A DNA stretch of 45,797 nt from a bacterium (lineage in GTDB: Bacteria; Vulcanimicrobiota; Vulcanimicrobiia; Vulcanimicrobiales; Vulcanimicrobiaceae), in contig JAJYCL010000024.1 of NCBI GenBank assembly GCA_021778415.1, positions 1-45,797 of the forward strand, read 5' to 3'. A model generated the notes under the pieces. It saw nothing but the letters and a program-made list of their open reading frames with translations, was not told the DNA's origin and made no database searches. This document shows positions 9,203 to 17,082 of the stretch, one piece after another; position 1 is the stretch's first letter, and each line of letters opens with the position of its first letter. Position numbers and translations under genes: made by a program.

Positions 9203-9571
9203 ATGGCAATGCAGCAACCGACAGATACCCCATTCGGACTTCAGCCGAACGTTGCGGCCGGCTTGGCGTATCTGTTAGGAATCCTCGGCGGCATCATCAT
9301 GCTCGTCGGCGGCGGCACCAACGGTTTCGTGAAATGGGCCGCAGCACAATCGATTACGTTCTGGGGTCTGTATATTGTCGTTATGATCGCGCTTCCGATC
9401 ATTGGCGGCGTTCTTCACATGTGGGGGCTCTTTTTCCTCATTGCGCGCCTTTGGCAACTTCTGGGATTAATCGTTTGGCTCGCAACGTTTATCACGGCAT
9501 TTCAGGGCAAAGAGCTGCGATTGCCGGTGATCGCGGATCTCACGACGCGTCTCTTCCCGGGTGTCGCATAG
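9203..9571 (+). CDS. Small membrane protein (DUF4870-like)
   Basis: A 122-residue protein with three to four hydrophobic helices and the order AAGLAYLLGILGG, then FVKWAAAQSITFW, then a final ARLWQLLGLIVWLATFITAFQGKELRLPVI. This pattern (a helix, a polar H/Q-rich turn, and a C-terminal helix ending in GKE.. P.I) fits the DUF4870/Tic20-like group of small membrane proteins of unknown role. A clear AAGGAG site lies 8 nt before the ATG. It follows the hydrolase gene by 26 nt and may be read with it. Confidence 0.75.
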   Translation: MAMQQPTDTPFGLQPNVAAGLAYLLGILGGIIMLVGGGTNGFVKWAAAQSITFWGLYIVVMIALPIIGGVLHMWGLFFLIARLWQLLGLIVWLATFITAFQGKELRLPVIADLTTRLFPGVA

Positions 9572-9574
9572 GCG

Positions 9575-10198
9575 CTAATTGCTCCATGACGGCGGCGCGG
9601 GCGGAGCACTCGTTTGCGTGAAAATATCGCCTGAAAACGATGCGCCAGTGGTGAGATTTCGGTAGAGAATGTGGACGGTGGTCGGGGCAGTTCCGCCATC
9701 GTCCGCAGCGCCCGACCCTTCGGTCCGCGTCGTCGTATCGCGGGATGCGGCCAACGTAACGAACGGTGGTACGCGAAACTCGCGAAGTGCAAGCAATCGA
9801 GAACGACGGGCGATAATCGTGCCGTCGTTTTTGCGTGCAATGGCAAGCAAACGGTACGCAGCACGACGCTCGTCGATCAGTGCGTTGCCTTGCTCGTTCC
9901 GGATATCCCCGGTGAGCGCGGAGAGTGGCGATAATTCAACGGAAATGCTAATGACGCAGTGTCCGCGATGCAGCATGGCGCATGTTTGGGGGAATGTCGG
10001 CGTATCGGGCGGTGGCGAGCTTGACTGTGTACGACTGCGCTCGTAGCGCAGCAGTGCGGATTGCCCGTTATCCAAGTTTTGTCGTATGGCTTGGACAACT
10101 CGTGCCGACGTCATCGCGAGCGTCATTCCGTGAATCGTGATCATGATCGTCGAATACATCGCAACGATGATGCCGAGTGTCACGAGCATTCGAAGCAT
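9575..10198 (-). CDS. Single-pass protein downstream of a pseudopilin
   Basis: A 207-residue protein with one N-terminal hydrophobic helix (about residues 4-24) and a soluble remainder containing Ser/Pro and Ala/Pro runs. The architecture resembles a minor pseudopilin or assembly subunit, but no Gly-type prepilin peptidase site precedes the helix. I recognise no family. The ATG lies two bases after the stop of the upstream pseudopilin-like gene, so the two are probably one operon and may work in the same envelope assembly. Confidence 0.6.
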   Translation of the reverse strand: MLRMLVTLGIIVAMYSTIMITIHGMTLAMTSARVVQAIRQNLDNGQSALLRYERSRTQSSSPPPDTPTFPQTCAMLHRGHCVISISVELSPLSALTGDIRNEQGNALIDERRAAYRLLAIARKNDGTIIARRSRLLALREFRVPPFVTLAASRDTTTRTEGSGAADDGGTAPTTVHILYRNLTTGASFSGDIFTQTSAPPAPPSWSN

Positions 10199-10200
10199 GG

Positions 10201-10644
10201 TTATGGCGCTCCGGTCGGTGGTGCGACCGGTGCATTTTGCATGACGGTTCCGGGAAGCGGGACTTGTGCCGGAAGAATCACGCTGCGCATGACCGATTTC
10301 GACGCTCCATCGCGTGCATACGACGCGATGAGCGTGATCGTCTCAGAACCATCCGTTGCAGGGGCGATCGAGAGACGCAGGTCGACGGGTATCGGCGAAC
10401 GCATCGGGACAGGGACACTCGTTGCAATCGAGGTTGGTGGGATTGCATTCCCGGCGTATTTGAGCGCATCTGCAAGGCGAGTCTGTTCGTTGTCGAGCAG
10501 ACTCTGCACGGCAGCATCCGTGCTATTCGGGAGTGCTTTGGCTACGCCGAGCGACGTCGGGCCGATAAGGCAGGCGAGTATGACGGCAAAAATTGCCGTC
10601 GCAAGCAGCGTATCGAGAAGCATAGCGCCGGATTGTCGATGCAC
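10201..10644 (-). CDS. Type IV pilin-like (pseudopilin) protein
   Basis: A 147-residue protein starting HRQSG-AMLLDTLLATAIFAVILA after the initiator. This is a short basic leader, a Gly, then a hydrophobic helix with a Thr-Leu-Leu pattern, as in prepilin peptidase substrates. The usual Glu at mature position 5 is replaced by Asp. The rest has a helical spine and a beta-rich tail ending in APVAPPTGAP. The GTG start at 10644 was chosen because it gives the short leader and lies two bases after the acyltransferase stop. Longer in-frame starts would run into that gene. It is probably a minor pilin of a type IV pilus, type II secretion or competence-like machine. Confidence 0.65.
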   Translation of the reverse strand: MHRQSGAMLLDTLLATAIFAVILACLIGPTSLGVAKALPNSTDAAVQSLLDNEQTRLADALKYAGNAIPPTSIATSVPVPMRSPIPVDLRLSIAPATDGSETITLIASYARDGASKSVMRSVILPAQVPLPGTVMQNAPVAPPTGAP

Positions 10645-10646
10645 AT

Positions 10647-11810
10647 TTACGTCGTATCCCCGGATGCCGCTTTCTCGGACTTCCCGAAGCGTACGTGCAG
10701 CAGCGGGCGTTCGACGAGATACGTAAAGAGCGCGGCTTGGGCGATGGTTATGCCGATGGCAATCAGCGTGTATTCGACTTTCCACGTCGGATCAAAATGC
10801 GGATCTCCGTAAAACGGGGGAATCTTCCATGTGAGCAGTTCGCGGGCGATCATTTGATGATAGAGATAGAGATTATAGGAAATGAAACCGAACCACATGA
10901 GTAGACGGTTTGCAAATATTGCTCTCCACCACGAGAATGCGCCAAGCGATCCGAACGCGATGCATGCAAAGACGATGCCCATCAGCGGGCGTTTATCGAT
11001 TTGCCACACATACGCCCATTGATCGGCAAGGCGAAAGCCGAACAGCGACTGCATAATGAGAATGAGTCCGAAAACACCCGCGATTGCTAGGAGCGTGTGG
11101 GCCAGTAACCGTCGTGGCGATTCTGTCGCGTTGCGAGTGCGAGCGTAGGCCCACGCCGTAAGCATGCCGCAGGCGAAGATGTCCAGGTATCCGGGAAGAT
11201 TTTCGTAGACTTGGACATACCAGCCGTTGTAGCAGCATGCCGTTGCATAGTGACGCCAAGCGAGTGCAATCAGTACCATTACGCCGGCGACGAGCCATGG
11301 TTGGCGACGAAATCCCCACCAAATGAGCGGAAAGCAAAGATAAAATTCGACTTCGATCGCTAGTGTCCAAAGGACGCCGTTAATGGCTCCCGCCGTCTCC
11401 GGCCACCAGGTATGGACGAAGAAGAGATGCGCGACAATATCGGCGAGCGGTGCATGGCCCTGTGTTTGTGCGTAGCCGATGGCGTAGGCGATGATGATCG
11501 AAAGCCAATACGACGGGAGTATTTTGATCGCACGACGCCAGTAGAAGTGCCGCCAACTGGGCGGCTCCGTTCGATCGATAAGCGCACGTACGAACGGCCA
11601 CGTAATCACAAAGCCGGAAAGAAAGAAGAAGAGGTGGACCCCGATAAAACCGGTTTCCGGGAGAAATTCAATTTGCGGCCAGGGTGCGGGCAACCAAGAA
11701 ATTTCCCATACGTGGTACCAAAGCACAAGGAGCACGGCAATACCGCGCAACCCGTCAAGTACATCGAGTCGTCCTTGCTTCACTCCCGGGAAAGTTATCC
11801 CGAACGGCAT
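10647..11810 (-). CDS. Acyltransferase family 3 (OafA/YrhL-like) membrane protein
   Basis: A 387-residue integral membrane acyltransferase with about ten helices. Hallmarks are LDVLDGLRGIAVLLVLWYH near residue 15 with the conserved His, GVHLFFFLSGFVITWPF, and the FYWRRAIKILPSYW segment. Such enzymes transfer acetyl or other acyl groups to cell-surface sugars, peptidoglycan or lipids. It is the first gene of a minus-strand unit with two pseudopilin-like genes. The ATG at 11810 lies 36 bases from the promoter of the divergent membrane-protein/YtrA operon. The acceptor is unknown. Confidence 0.9.
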   Translation of the reverse strand: MPFGITFPGVKQGRLDVLDGLRGIAVLLVLWYHVWEISWLPAPWPQIEFLPETGFIGVHLFFFLSGFVITWPFVRALIDRTEPPSWRHFYWRRAIKILPSYWLSIIIAYAIGYAQTQGHAPLADIVAHLFFVHTWWPETAGAINGVLWTLAIEVEFYLCFPLIWWGFRRQPWLVAGVMVLIALAWRHYATACCYNGWYVQVYENLPGYLDIFACGMLTAWAYARTRNATESPRRLLAHTLLAIAGVFGLILIMQSLFGFRLADQWAYVWQIDKRPLMGIVFACIAFGSLGAFSWWRAIFANRLLMWFGFISYNLYLYHQMIARELLTWKIPPFYGDPHFDPTWKVEYTLIAIGITIAQAALFTYLVERPLLHVRFGKSEKAASGDTT

Positions 11811-11845
11811 TGCATTACTGCCGAGAACGTGTTTGTATTAAGGAG

Positions 11846-11875
11846 TTGACACAATGCGCGCGTTTGTGTTATTGT
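11846..11875 (+). promoter_or_regulatory. Promoter of the membrane-protein/YtrA/hydrolase operon
   Basis: TTGACA at 11846-11851 is followed after 18 bp by TATTGT at 11870-11875, with an extended -10 TG at 11867-11868. Transcription should begin near 11882, only a few bases before the first start codon at 11885. The mRNA would then be leaderless or nearly so. The -10 overlaps the palindrome at 11871-11886. Confidence 0.7.
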
Positions 11876-11886
11876 ACTAATACAAT
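11871..11886. promoter_or_regulatory. Probable operator of the YtrA-type repressor
   Basis: A perfect inverted repeat, ATTGTA-CTAA-TACAAT, overlaps the -10 element and the first start codon. GntR regulators of the YtrA subfamily typically bind short palindromes of the TGTA..TACA kind over their own promoters. A YtrA-type gene is third in this operon (13542-13925). Autorepression is the obvious reading but is inferred. Confidence 0.7.
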
Positions 11887-12727
11887 GAGTATGCAGCTAT
11901 TCGATCGCGACTTTTTCACTGGTTTTTTTATCCTCTATGGCCTGTACATGGCCGTTCGGCCCGTGTGCTTCGCTCAAGTTTGTCCGCTATTTTCGGGTAT
12001 CGTCGTTCCGGATCATGAGCTTGCTATGAGGCTACGTTCCGCTCAATTGCGTCGCAAAGAAGCGGAAGGCATTCCGCTTCGGCTGGGGTGGGCGGTCGCT
12101 CTCGTTGCGTTTCTATGCGCGGGGCTGAGTTGGTTTACGAGCGTTCCGCAGCAACTATGGTATGCGCTGCTCTGTGTTTGTATTGCGGGTTCGTTTGGGA
12201 TTGCGTATTTAAGCATACGATCGGCGACGAAAAAACGGAGCGCTATTTTACATCAACGATCTATTGGAGCACCCATTTGGGTCTTTATCGTGGCGGTCTT
12301 GAGCGCGCTCTCGTTGTTTGTCTATGCAGACAACGCAAAACTGGCCTTTGCCGTGAGTCTGGTTGCCGCATCGTGTATTTTTACCAGCTTTTTAGCATGG
12401 CGAGTGGCAACGATGCCGGCTCTCTTAACCGGTCAAGACAATGTTGTCGAGGTATTTGTTGATGATCGCCTTCGTCGAGTTCGAGCAGGAGCGGTCGTAA
12501 CGTTTGCGGTGGTTCCGCAATTTGTCTATGCGAGTTTTTCCGGATGGCAGACGAGCGAAATCCATGGTATCGCTTGGGTAGTAACCCTCATTTCCTGGGT
12601 CGCGGTTTCTCTCCAAATTTTGATAAGCCGACGTCGCTCACCAAATAGACTTGAAATTGCAACCTGGCGCAATGCTAGTCCCGAGCATTTGGTGACGACA
12701 ACCTCTTCAGGTGGCGCTCAATGTTGA
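11885..12727 (+). CDS. Membrane protein, first of a paralogous pair
   Basis: About 280 residues with seven or so hydrophobic helices. Near residue 200 it has VVEVFVDDRLRRVRAG followed by a helix. The next gene has the matching VVERMVDDRVRGGRAK at the same relative place, so the two look like diverged copies. The family is not recognised. The start at 11885 fits the promoter position and implies an almost leaderless transcript. ATG at 11891 is the alternative. The frame is open further upstream but overlaps the promoter and is rejected. It ends in a 7-bp overlap with the second copy, and the YtrA regulator and hydrolase follow. A role in sensing or resisting envelope stress is inference from that context. 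Confidence 0.78.
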   Translation: MSMQLFDRDFFTGFFILYGLYMAVRPVCFAQVCPLFSGIVVPDHELAMRLRSAQLRRKEAEGIPLRLGWAVALVAFLCAGLSWFTSVPQQLWYALLCVCIAGSFGIAYLSIRSATKKRSAILHQRSIGAPIWVFIVAVLSALSLFVYADNAKLAFAVSLVAASCIFTSFLAWRVATMPALLTGQDNVVEVFVDDRLRRVRAGAVVTFAVVPQFVYASFSGWQTSEIHGIAWVVTLISWVAVSLQILISRRRSPNRLEIATWRNASPEHLVTTTSSGGAQC

Positions 12728-13545
12728 TAGCATGGCATGGGCTTCCCATTTCGACTATTTTCGCGGTGATGTTGCTTGTCGTGGCGGTCATCATCCTCGC
12801 CTTTCCACAGCGATTTGTTGGGAACGCGCGATGCTTTCTCTCCGTCGGGCCACGGTGTACGAAAGATCTGCAGGCGAGGCTTCTCGCGGCAATGGATCGG
12901 TACGACTCCGAAAGTACGCCAGCCGAACAGTATGCATACGTGTTAGCCGGTATTCTTGGACTACTCGCGGCATTATCGTTTTGGCGGGTCCTAAACCCAC
13001 AGTTAGCCGTGGTCCTCGCAGTTCTTGCATCAGCTGCTGTGCAGGCCTGGGCCTTGCTTTTGACGCGTCGTGAACCAGCGAAGCGCTTGGCCTTGCTCTT
13101 TCAACGTCCCCTTTTCACACGCGTAAGCACTGGCGATATGCTTGCGGGGCTGCTGATGATCATACTATGGACGGCATGGGATTTTATCGTACTTCCAAAC
13201 TCACGAGGTTGGTTGTCCGTCAACACGCTCATAGCGCTGATGTTTTTCTTATTTTCTATCGTTGGCGCTTCGGCTGGGAGCGCAATCGGCTCAACGGATC
13301 CCGTTGTCGAACGAATGGTCGATGATAGGGTGCGCGGCGGTCGGGCAAAAATGCTCATAACGATTGCGGTTTTCTTGGCACTAGCACCGCAAATGATCTC
13401 AGGGTCCGTAAACGTTATGCCATTGTTCGAGCGAGGGCTTTTTACGATTGCCATGATCGCTACGATCGCTGTAGGTTTTCGGTCGGCGTCTCCGATTTCT
13501 CAACGCGATATCGAAATGCTATCGATATCGTCCTTGCCATCGTGA
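12721..13545 (+). CDS. Membrane protein, second of a paralogous pair
   Basis: A 274-residue protein with about seven hydrophobic helices. It has the same layout as the preceding protein: a first helix, a cytoplasmic charged stretch, paired helices, then the VVERMVDDRVRGGRAK motif before the last helices. The conserved DDR sits in a short loop and is a candidate functional site. Start and stop overlap both neighbours (7 bp upstream, 4 bp GTGA downstream). This points to equal expression of the two copies and possibly a heterodimer. I know of no described family that I can assign. Confidence 0.78.
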   Translation: MLIAWHGLPISTIFAVMLLVVAVIILAFPQRFVGNARCFLSVGPRCTKDLQARLLAAMDRYDSESTPAEQYAYVLAGILGLLAALSFWRVLNPQLAVVLAVLASAAVQAWALLLTRREPAKRLALLFQRPLFTRVSTGDMLAGLLMIILWTAWDFIVLPNSRGWLSVNTLIALMFFLFSIVGASAGSAIGSTDPVVERMVDDRVRGGRAKMLITIAVFLALAPQMISGSVNVMPLFERGLFTIAMIATIAVGFRSASPISQRDIEMLSISSLPS

Positions 13546-13925
13546 ATCCGGTCTTTCTTGCCGTCGATCTTTCTCTGGATGCGGCTCCGTATTCGCAGAT
13601 CGTTGAGCAGATTCGTGGATTTATCGAGCGCGGGGATCTGCAGCCCGATGATGCGCTGCCTACCGTGCGTCAGCTGGCCGGTGATCTAGGCGTTGCTCCT
13701 AACACGGTGGCACGTGCCTATACGGAACTTGGCGAAGGTGGTTGGATTACGAGCGACGGGCGGCGTGGAACGCGCGTTGCTTCGCAAACGCCTGCCACCG
13801 ATAAGCGCGCGCGGTCGCGCGCCTTGCACGAAGCCGTTTCGCAATTTCTTTCTTCCCTCACTCATCGTGGCTATTCGACGGACGAAGTCGTCGCCGAACT
13901 GCGCCGCGTGAAAGGACTCTCATGA
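13542..13925 (+). CDS. GntR-family transcriptional regulator, YtrA subfamily
   Basis: A 127-residue protein. The N-terminal winged helix-turn-helix of GntR type (about residues 12-80) shows YSQIVEQIRGFIERGDLQPDDALPTVRQLAGDLGVAPNTVARAY and the GWITSDGRRGTRV wing. A short C-terminal helical tail of about 45 residues follows and there is no large ligand domain, which defines the YtrA subgroup. Such repressors often govern membrane export systems induced by cell-wall-active compounds. Start (GTGA) and stop (ATGA) each overlap the neighbours by four bases. The palindrome at 11871-11886 is its likely target. Confidence 0.9.
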   Translation: MNPVFLAVDLSLDAAPYSQIVEQIRGFIERGDLQPDDALPTVRQLAGDLGVAPNTVARAYTELGEGGWITSDGRRGTRVASQTPATDKRARSRALHEAVSQFLSSLTHRGYSTDEVVAELRRVKGLS

Positions 13926-15334
13926 TTATTCGCATCTTGGCAGCCCTACTCGCACTCTTTATTAGCGCTCCGATGATGGCATCGGCTGAATCGATCTCCG
14001 CAATTATCGCGAGTTCCGGCGAGACTGCCCTAAAGACAGGAGTTGCGCCAGGTATTGCTATCGCGGTCGTTCGCAACGGGACAATTATTGCAGCGCAAGG
14101 TTTCGGGTACGCGAATATCACGACAAAACGAGCGGTGACTCCCGACACGCGATTTGCTATCGGCTCGCTGACAAAGCAGTTCACTGCAGCAGCCATCATG
14201 TTGCTGGTGAACGATGGGAAGCTTCGATTAGACGATACGCTGGCTGCCTATTTTCCAGCGTTGCCTAACGCGAAAACGATCACACTGCAAATGTTACTGA
14301 ACCAAACGTCGGGCTTACACACCTATCCGCTCCTTTCCGAACATCCGTGGCCGCTAAAAGGCTCTATCGCAACATCAACGATTCTCTCATACCTCGCAAG
14401 CGACCATCCGGATTTTTTGCCTGGAACGAAATGGGCCTACAGTAACGCGAATTATGCGGTCCTCGCCGCGATCATTGAAAAAGCGAGCGGCGAATCGTAC
14501 GGCACGTTCTTGCAACGACACATTTTTAGGCCGCTCGGTATGGCCAAGAGCGGCTACGGATTCCTCGCGCAAACAAGCGCACCGATTGCCGTTGGCTACG
14601 AGAAGGGGCAAGCTGAAAGTCCGGCATTGAGCTTGGACCTGTTGAGCGGTGCCGGCGGCATCGTCTCTTCGGTGAATGATCTTGCGCGTTGGGATAGCGC
14701 ATTGATGGGGAACACGCTGCTCACGAAGGCCGATCGTCACGCCATGTGGGCAGCCGGTGAACTCCCTGATGGGGCAAAAATTCCCTACGCCATGGGCTGG
14801 ATTCCAACCCAGATCGCCGGACATCGCGAGGTATGGCATAACGGGCTTGCGCCCGGTGTCGGCGGCTATTGCTATAACGCGATTTTCCCCGACGATAACG
14901 TGGCCATTGTCGTCTTGACGAATGGCTTTGCAGCCGGCGGTATTCCCGAACGGATTGTCGCAAACGTGGCCGCGTCGCTTGGAATCGGTCAACTTCCCAG
15001 CGATACGAAACCGCAATCCGCCCCTGGAGACGACCCGAACATCGATGCGCTTGCGCAAAAATTCTGGAGCCAACTTGCGAGCAACACCGTCGACTCGTCG
15101 TTGCTCGAGGCAAAGTTTGCCGATGCGCTCACGCCGTCGCTTCGCAGCGAAACCGCGCAAGGAATCACGATCATGGGGCCCGTGAAATCGTGGACGTTCG
15201 TTGGAAAGAGTAGGCTCGGCGAGGGTCTTCTGGCGTATCGCTATCATCTAATCTTCGTCAGCGGTCAAACGCACGATTGGGCGATCGTCATCGATCACGC
15301 GGGGAAAATTGCCGGTTCGCGCCTGGTACAATAG
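13922..15334 (+). CDS. Serine hydrolase of the beta-lactamase / class C penicillin-binding fold, secreted
   Basis: A 470-residue protein with a signal peptide (residues 1-23, ending near SAPMMASA). The serine beta-lactamase-like domain shows the SxxK catalytic pair in GSLTKQF (Ser82, Lys85), YSN at residues 173-175 and an HNG triad in VWHNGLAPGVGGY near residue 300. About 120 further residues form a small C-terminal domain of the type attached to many of these hydrolases. It may act on D-amino-acid peptides or esters outside the cytoplasm. It is last in the YtrA operon, coupled by an ATGA overlap. True beta-lactamase activity cannot be claimed. Confidence 0.88.
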   Translation: MIIRILAALLALFISAPMMASAESISAIIASSGETALKTGVAPGIAIAVVRNGTIIAAQGFGYANITTKRAVTPDTRFAIGSLTKQFTAAAIMLLVNDGKLRLDDTLAAYFPALPNAKTITLQMLLNQTSGLHTYPLLSEHPWPLKGSIATSTILSYLASDHPDFLPGTKWAYSNANYAVLAAIIEKASGESYGTFLQRHIFRPLGMAKSGYGFLAQTSAPIAVGYEKGQAESPALSLDLLSGAGGIVSSVNDLARWDSALMGNTLLTKADRHAMWAAGELPDGAKIPYAMGWIPTQIAGHREVWHNGLAPGVGGYCYNAIFPDDNVAIVVLTNGFAAGGIPERIVANVAASLGIGQLPSDTKPQSAPGDDPNIDALAQKFWSQLASNTVDSSLLEAKFADALTPSLRSETAQGITIMGPVKSWTFVGKSRLGEGLLAYRYHLIFVSGQTHDWAIVIDHAGKIAGSRLVQ

Positions 15335-15396
15335 AGTACGACGCGGCACCGACGTGCGGTACAGGGAAAACCCGTCGCTTCTCGCATCGTGAGGCT

Positions 15397-16062
15397 ATGA
15401 TACCGCGTCCTATGCTACGATCCGCCGCCTGGTCCGGACTAGTGTTTCTTGTGATTGCCATCGGTGGTGGGCTAGCGCCTGGAGCGCTTCCGCCGCTCAC
15501 CACGCCGCCGATCGAGATTGCGTCGTATATCGATGCCCACCGATTCGGTCTGTTGCTGGGAGCGTGGCTCAACCTCCCAGCGGCGGCGTTCTTCCTCTGG
15601 TTTGTCCTGGGGCTCCGATCGGTGTTGCGCCGGGCTTCCGGCGATGATGAGAGCCTCCCGATGTTCATGCTCATTGCGGCTGTGATAACCGGCACCCTGA
15701 CGCTTATTGGCGCGTCGGCCCAAGCCTTGCTTGCCTATGCGTTGTTCGGTCCGGCTGCCGCAGCGCTACTGTACGGCCTCATGGCGCTCCTGGGATGCTT
15801 TGCCTTCGGAACTGGGGGAGTGATGATCGCTGTTGCTGCGCAGAGCATCATGCGTAGCCGCTGCGCGCCGATCTGGTTGGCCTGGTTTGGGTATCTTGCG
15901 GCGCTTGGGTGCGGCGTCGCCTCGCTCGGGGTTTTCGTCCAGTCGGGCTTCTTTGCGGCTGGCGGCGCAGGCTCGCTTGTCGTCGGCTTCTTGCCGCTTA
16001 CCATCTGGATCGTCGGCGTCTGCGTTTGGATGCTTCGAACCCCTCGCGCGAGCGTGGTTTAG
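15397..16062 (+). CDS. Uncharacterised membrane protein
   Basis: A protein of 221 residues with six hydrophobic helices, rich in Ala, Gly and Leu. The ATG at 15397 follows a GTGAGG sequence. The frame is open further upstream but overlaps the hydrolase gene, so the later start is preferred. General layout resembles DUF4386-like membrane proteins, but I see no decisive motif. Its stop lies four bases before the -35 element of the str-operon promoter, so it is not part of the ribosomal operon by design, although readthrough is possible. Confidence 0.65.
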   Translation: MIPRPMLRSAAWSGLVFLVIAIGGGLAPGALPPLTTPPIEIASYIDAHRFGLLLGAWLNLPAAAFFLWFVLGLRSVLRRASGDDESLPMFMLIAAVITGTLTLIGASAQALLAYALFGPAAAALLYGLMALLGCFAFGTGGVMIAVAAQSIMRSRCAPIWLAWFGYLAALGCGVASLGVFVQSGFFAAGGAGSLVVGFLPLTIWIVGVCVWMLRTPRASVV

Positions 16063-16065
16063 CGC

Positions 16066-16094
16066 TTGACGAAGGTGCTTATCCCCTGTAGTAT
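16066..16094 (+). promoter_or_regulatory. Promoter of the str operon (rpsL-rpsG-fusA-tuf-rpsJ)
   Basis: TTGACG at 16066-16071 and TAGTAT at 16089-16094 are separated by 17 bp, a good sigma-70-type promoter. It leaves an untranslated leader of about 55 nt before the rpsL GTG at 16156. Confidence 0.75.
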
Positions 16095-16105
16095 GTCGTA
16101 GTTCC

Positions 16106-16126
16106 GGCCCACCGCGCGGTGTGGCC
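16106..16126 (+). promoter_or_regulatory. Hairpin in the str-operon leader
   Basis: The leader RNA can form a compact stem of GGCC-CACCGC paired with GCGGTG-T-GGCC, with a single bulged T. It lies between promoter and rpsL ribosome binding site (GAGGAG at 16145-16150). It is followed by CTTTG rather than a run of T, so it does not look like a simple terminator. A regulatory role is possible but unproven. Confidence 0.5.
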
Positions 16127-16155
16127 GCCTTTGTGTGTCCGTCTGAGGAGTTCGA

Positions 16156-16596
16156 GTGCCGACTATCAATCAGCTGGTCCGCGCGGGTCGCGATAAGACC
16201 TCAAAGAAGGTCAAAACGCGTGCCTTCCGTGTGATCCAAACGGGGCCGAAGCCAGGTCATCCTGACTTGCCGACCCGCGATTTCGAAGTGATGGGGAATC
16301 CCCAGCGTCGCGGCGTGTGTACGCAAGTCAAGACGGTCACTCCGAAGAAGCCGAACTCAGCTCTCCGCAAAGTTGCGCGTGTTCGTTTAACGAACGGCGA
16401 AGAAGTCACCGCATACATCCCGGGCATCGGCCATAATCTCCAAGAGCATTCGGTGGTGCTCGTGCGCGGTGGTCGTGTCAAGGATCTCCCGGGCGTTCGT
16501 TATCATATTATCCGCGGCACGCTCGATACTGCAGGTACCGCCAACCGCAAGCAAGCCCGTTCCAAATACGGCGCGAAGCGCGACAAGAAGAAGTAA
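16156..16596 (+). CDS. rpsL: Ribosomal protein S12
   Basis: A 146-residue S12 of the decoding centre of the 30S subunit. The core is intact: [10 protein letters not shown] (Lys64 matches the E. coli Lys43 position linked to streptomycin resistance) and [13 protein letters not shown], which contains the Asp that RimO methylthiolates in many bacteria. Compared with E. coli there is an insertion of about 21 residues between the N-terminal arm and the PQRRGVCT segment (residues 25-48). It is longer than the related insertion of Firmicutes. GTG start with a GAGGAG site. First gene of the str operon. Confidence 0.98.
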   Translation: MPTINQLVRAGRDKTSKKVKTRAFRVIQTGPKPGHPDLPTRDFEVMGNPQRRGVCTQVKTVTPKKPNSALRKVARVRLTNGEEVTAYIPGIGHNLQEHSVVLVRGGRVKDLPGVRYHIIRGTLDTAGTANRKQARSKYGAKRDKKK

Positions 16597-16602
16597 GGAC
16601 AG

Positions 16603-17073
16603 ATGCCACGTAAAGGACCGGCGCCTAAGCGCCAAATTCTCCCCGACGGACGCTTCAATAGCAAAGTGCTGGCGCGTTTCATCAATAAAATTATGCTTGA
16701 CGGTAAGAAATCGACCGCCGAGCGCGTCACCTATGGTGCCTTGGATATGCTTGCCGAAAAGACCGGCCGCGATCCGATGGAAGTTTTCTCGCAGGCGCTC
16801 TCCAATGCGATGCCGCTGGTCGAAGTGCGACCGCGCCGCGTCGGTGGTGCCACGTACCAAGTTCCGATGGAAGTGCGTCCGGATCGTCGCCAGGCAATGG
16901 CGATGCGCTGGCTGATCAACTACGCTCGTGCGCGCGCCGGACGTTCGATGGAAGAAAAGCTCGCGTATGAGCTGATGGATGCGGCGAACAACACCGGAGC
17001 CGCCATCAAGAAGCGTGAAGACACCCATAAGATGGCCGAGGCAAATAAAGCCTTCGCGCATTATCGCTGGTAG
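16603..17073 (+). CDS. rpsG: Ribosomal protein S7
   Basis: A 156-residue S7, the primary 16S rRNA binding protein that starts assembly of the 30S head. The N-terminal [15 protein letters not shown], the central [34 protein letters not shown] hairpin and the C-terminal [20 protein letters not shown] are all typical and full length. It follows rpsL by six bases. In other bacteria S7 represses translation of this operon. No matching site was identified here. Confidence 0.98.
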   Translation: MPRKGPAPKRQILPDGRFNSKVLARFINKIMLDGKKSTAERVTYGALDMLAEKTGRDPMEVFSQALSNAMPLVEVRPRRVGGATYQVPMEVRPDRRQAMAMRWLINYARARAGRSMEEKLAYELMDAANNTGAAIKKREDTHKMAEANKAFAHYRW

Positions 17074-17082
17074 TCGATCATC

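Noticed and set aside
14387-15247. 286-codon minus-strand frame opposite the serine hydrolase
   Set aside because: Shadow frame. The plus-strand protein has a signal peptide and full catalytic motifs.
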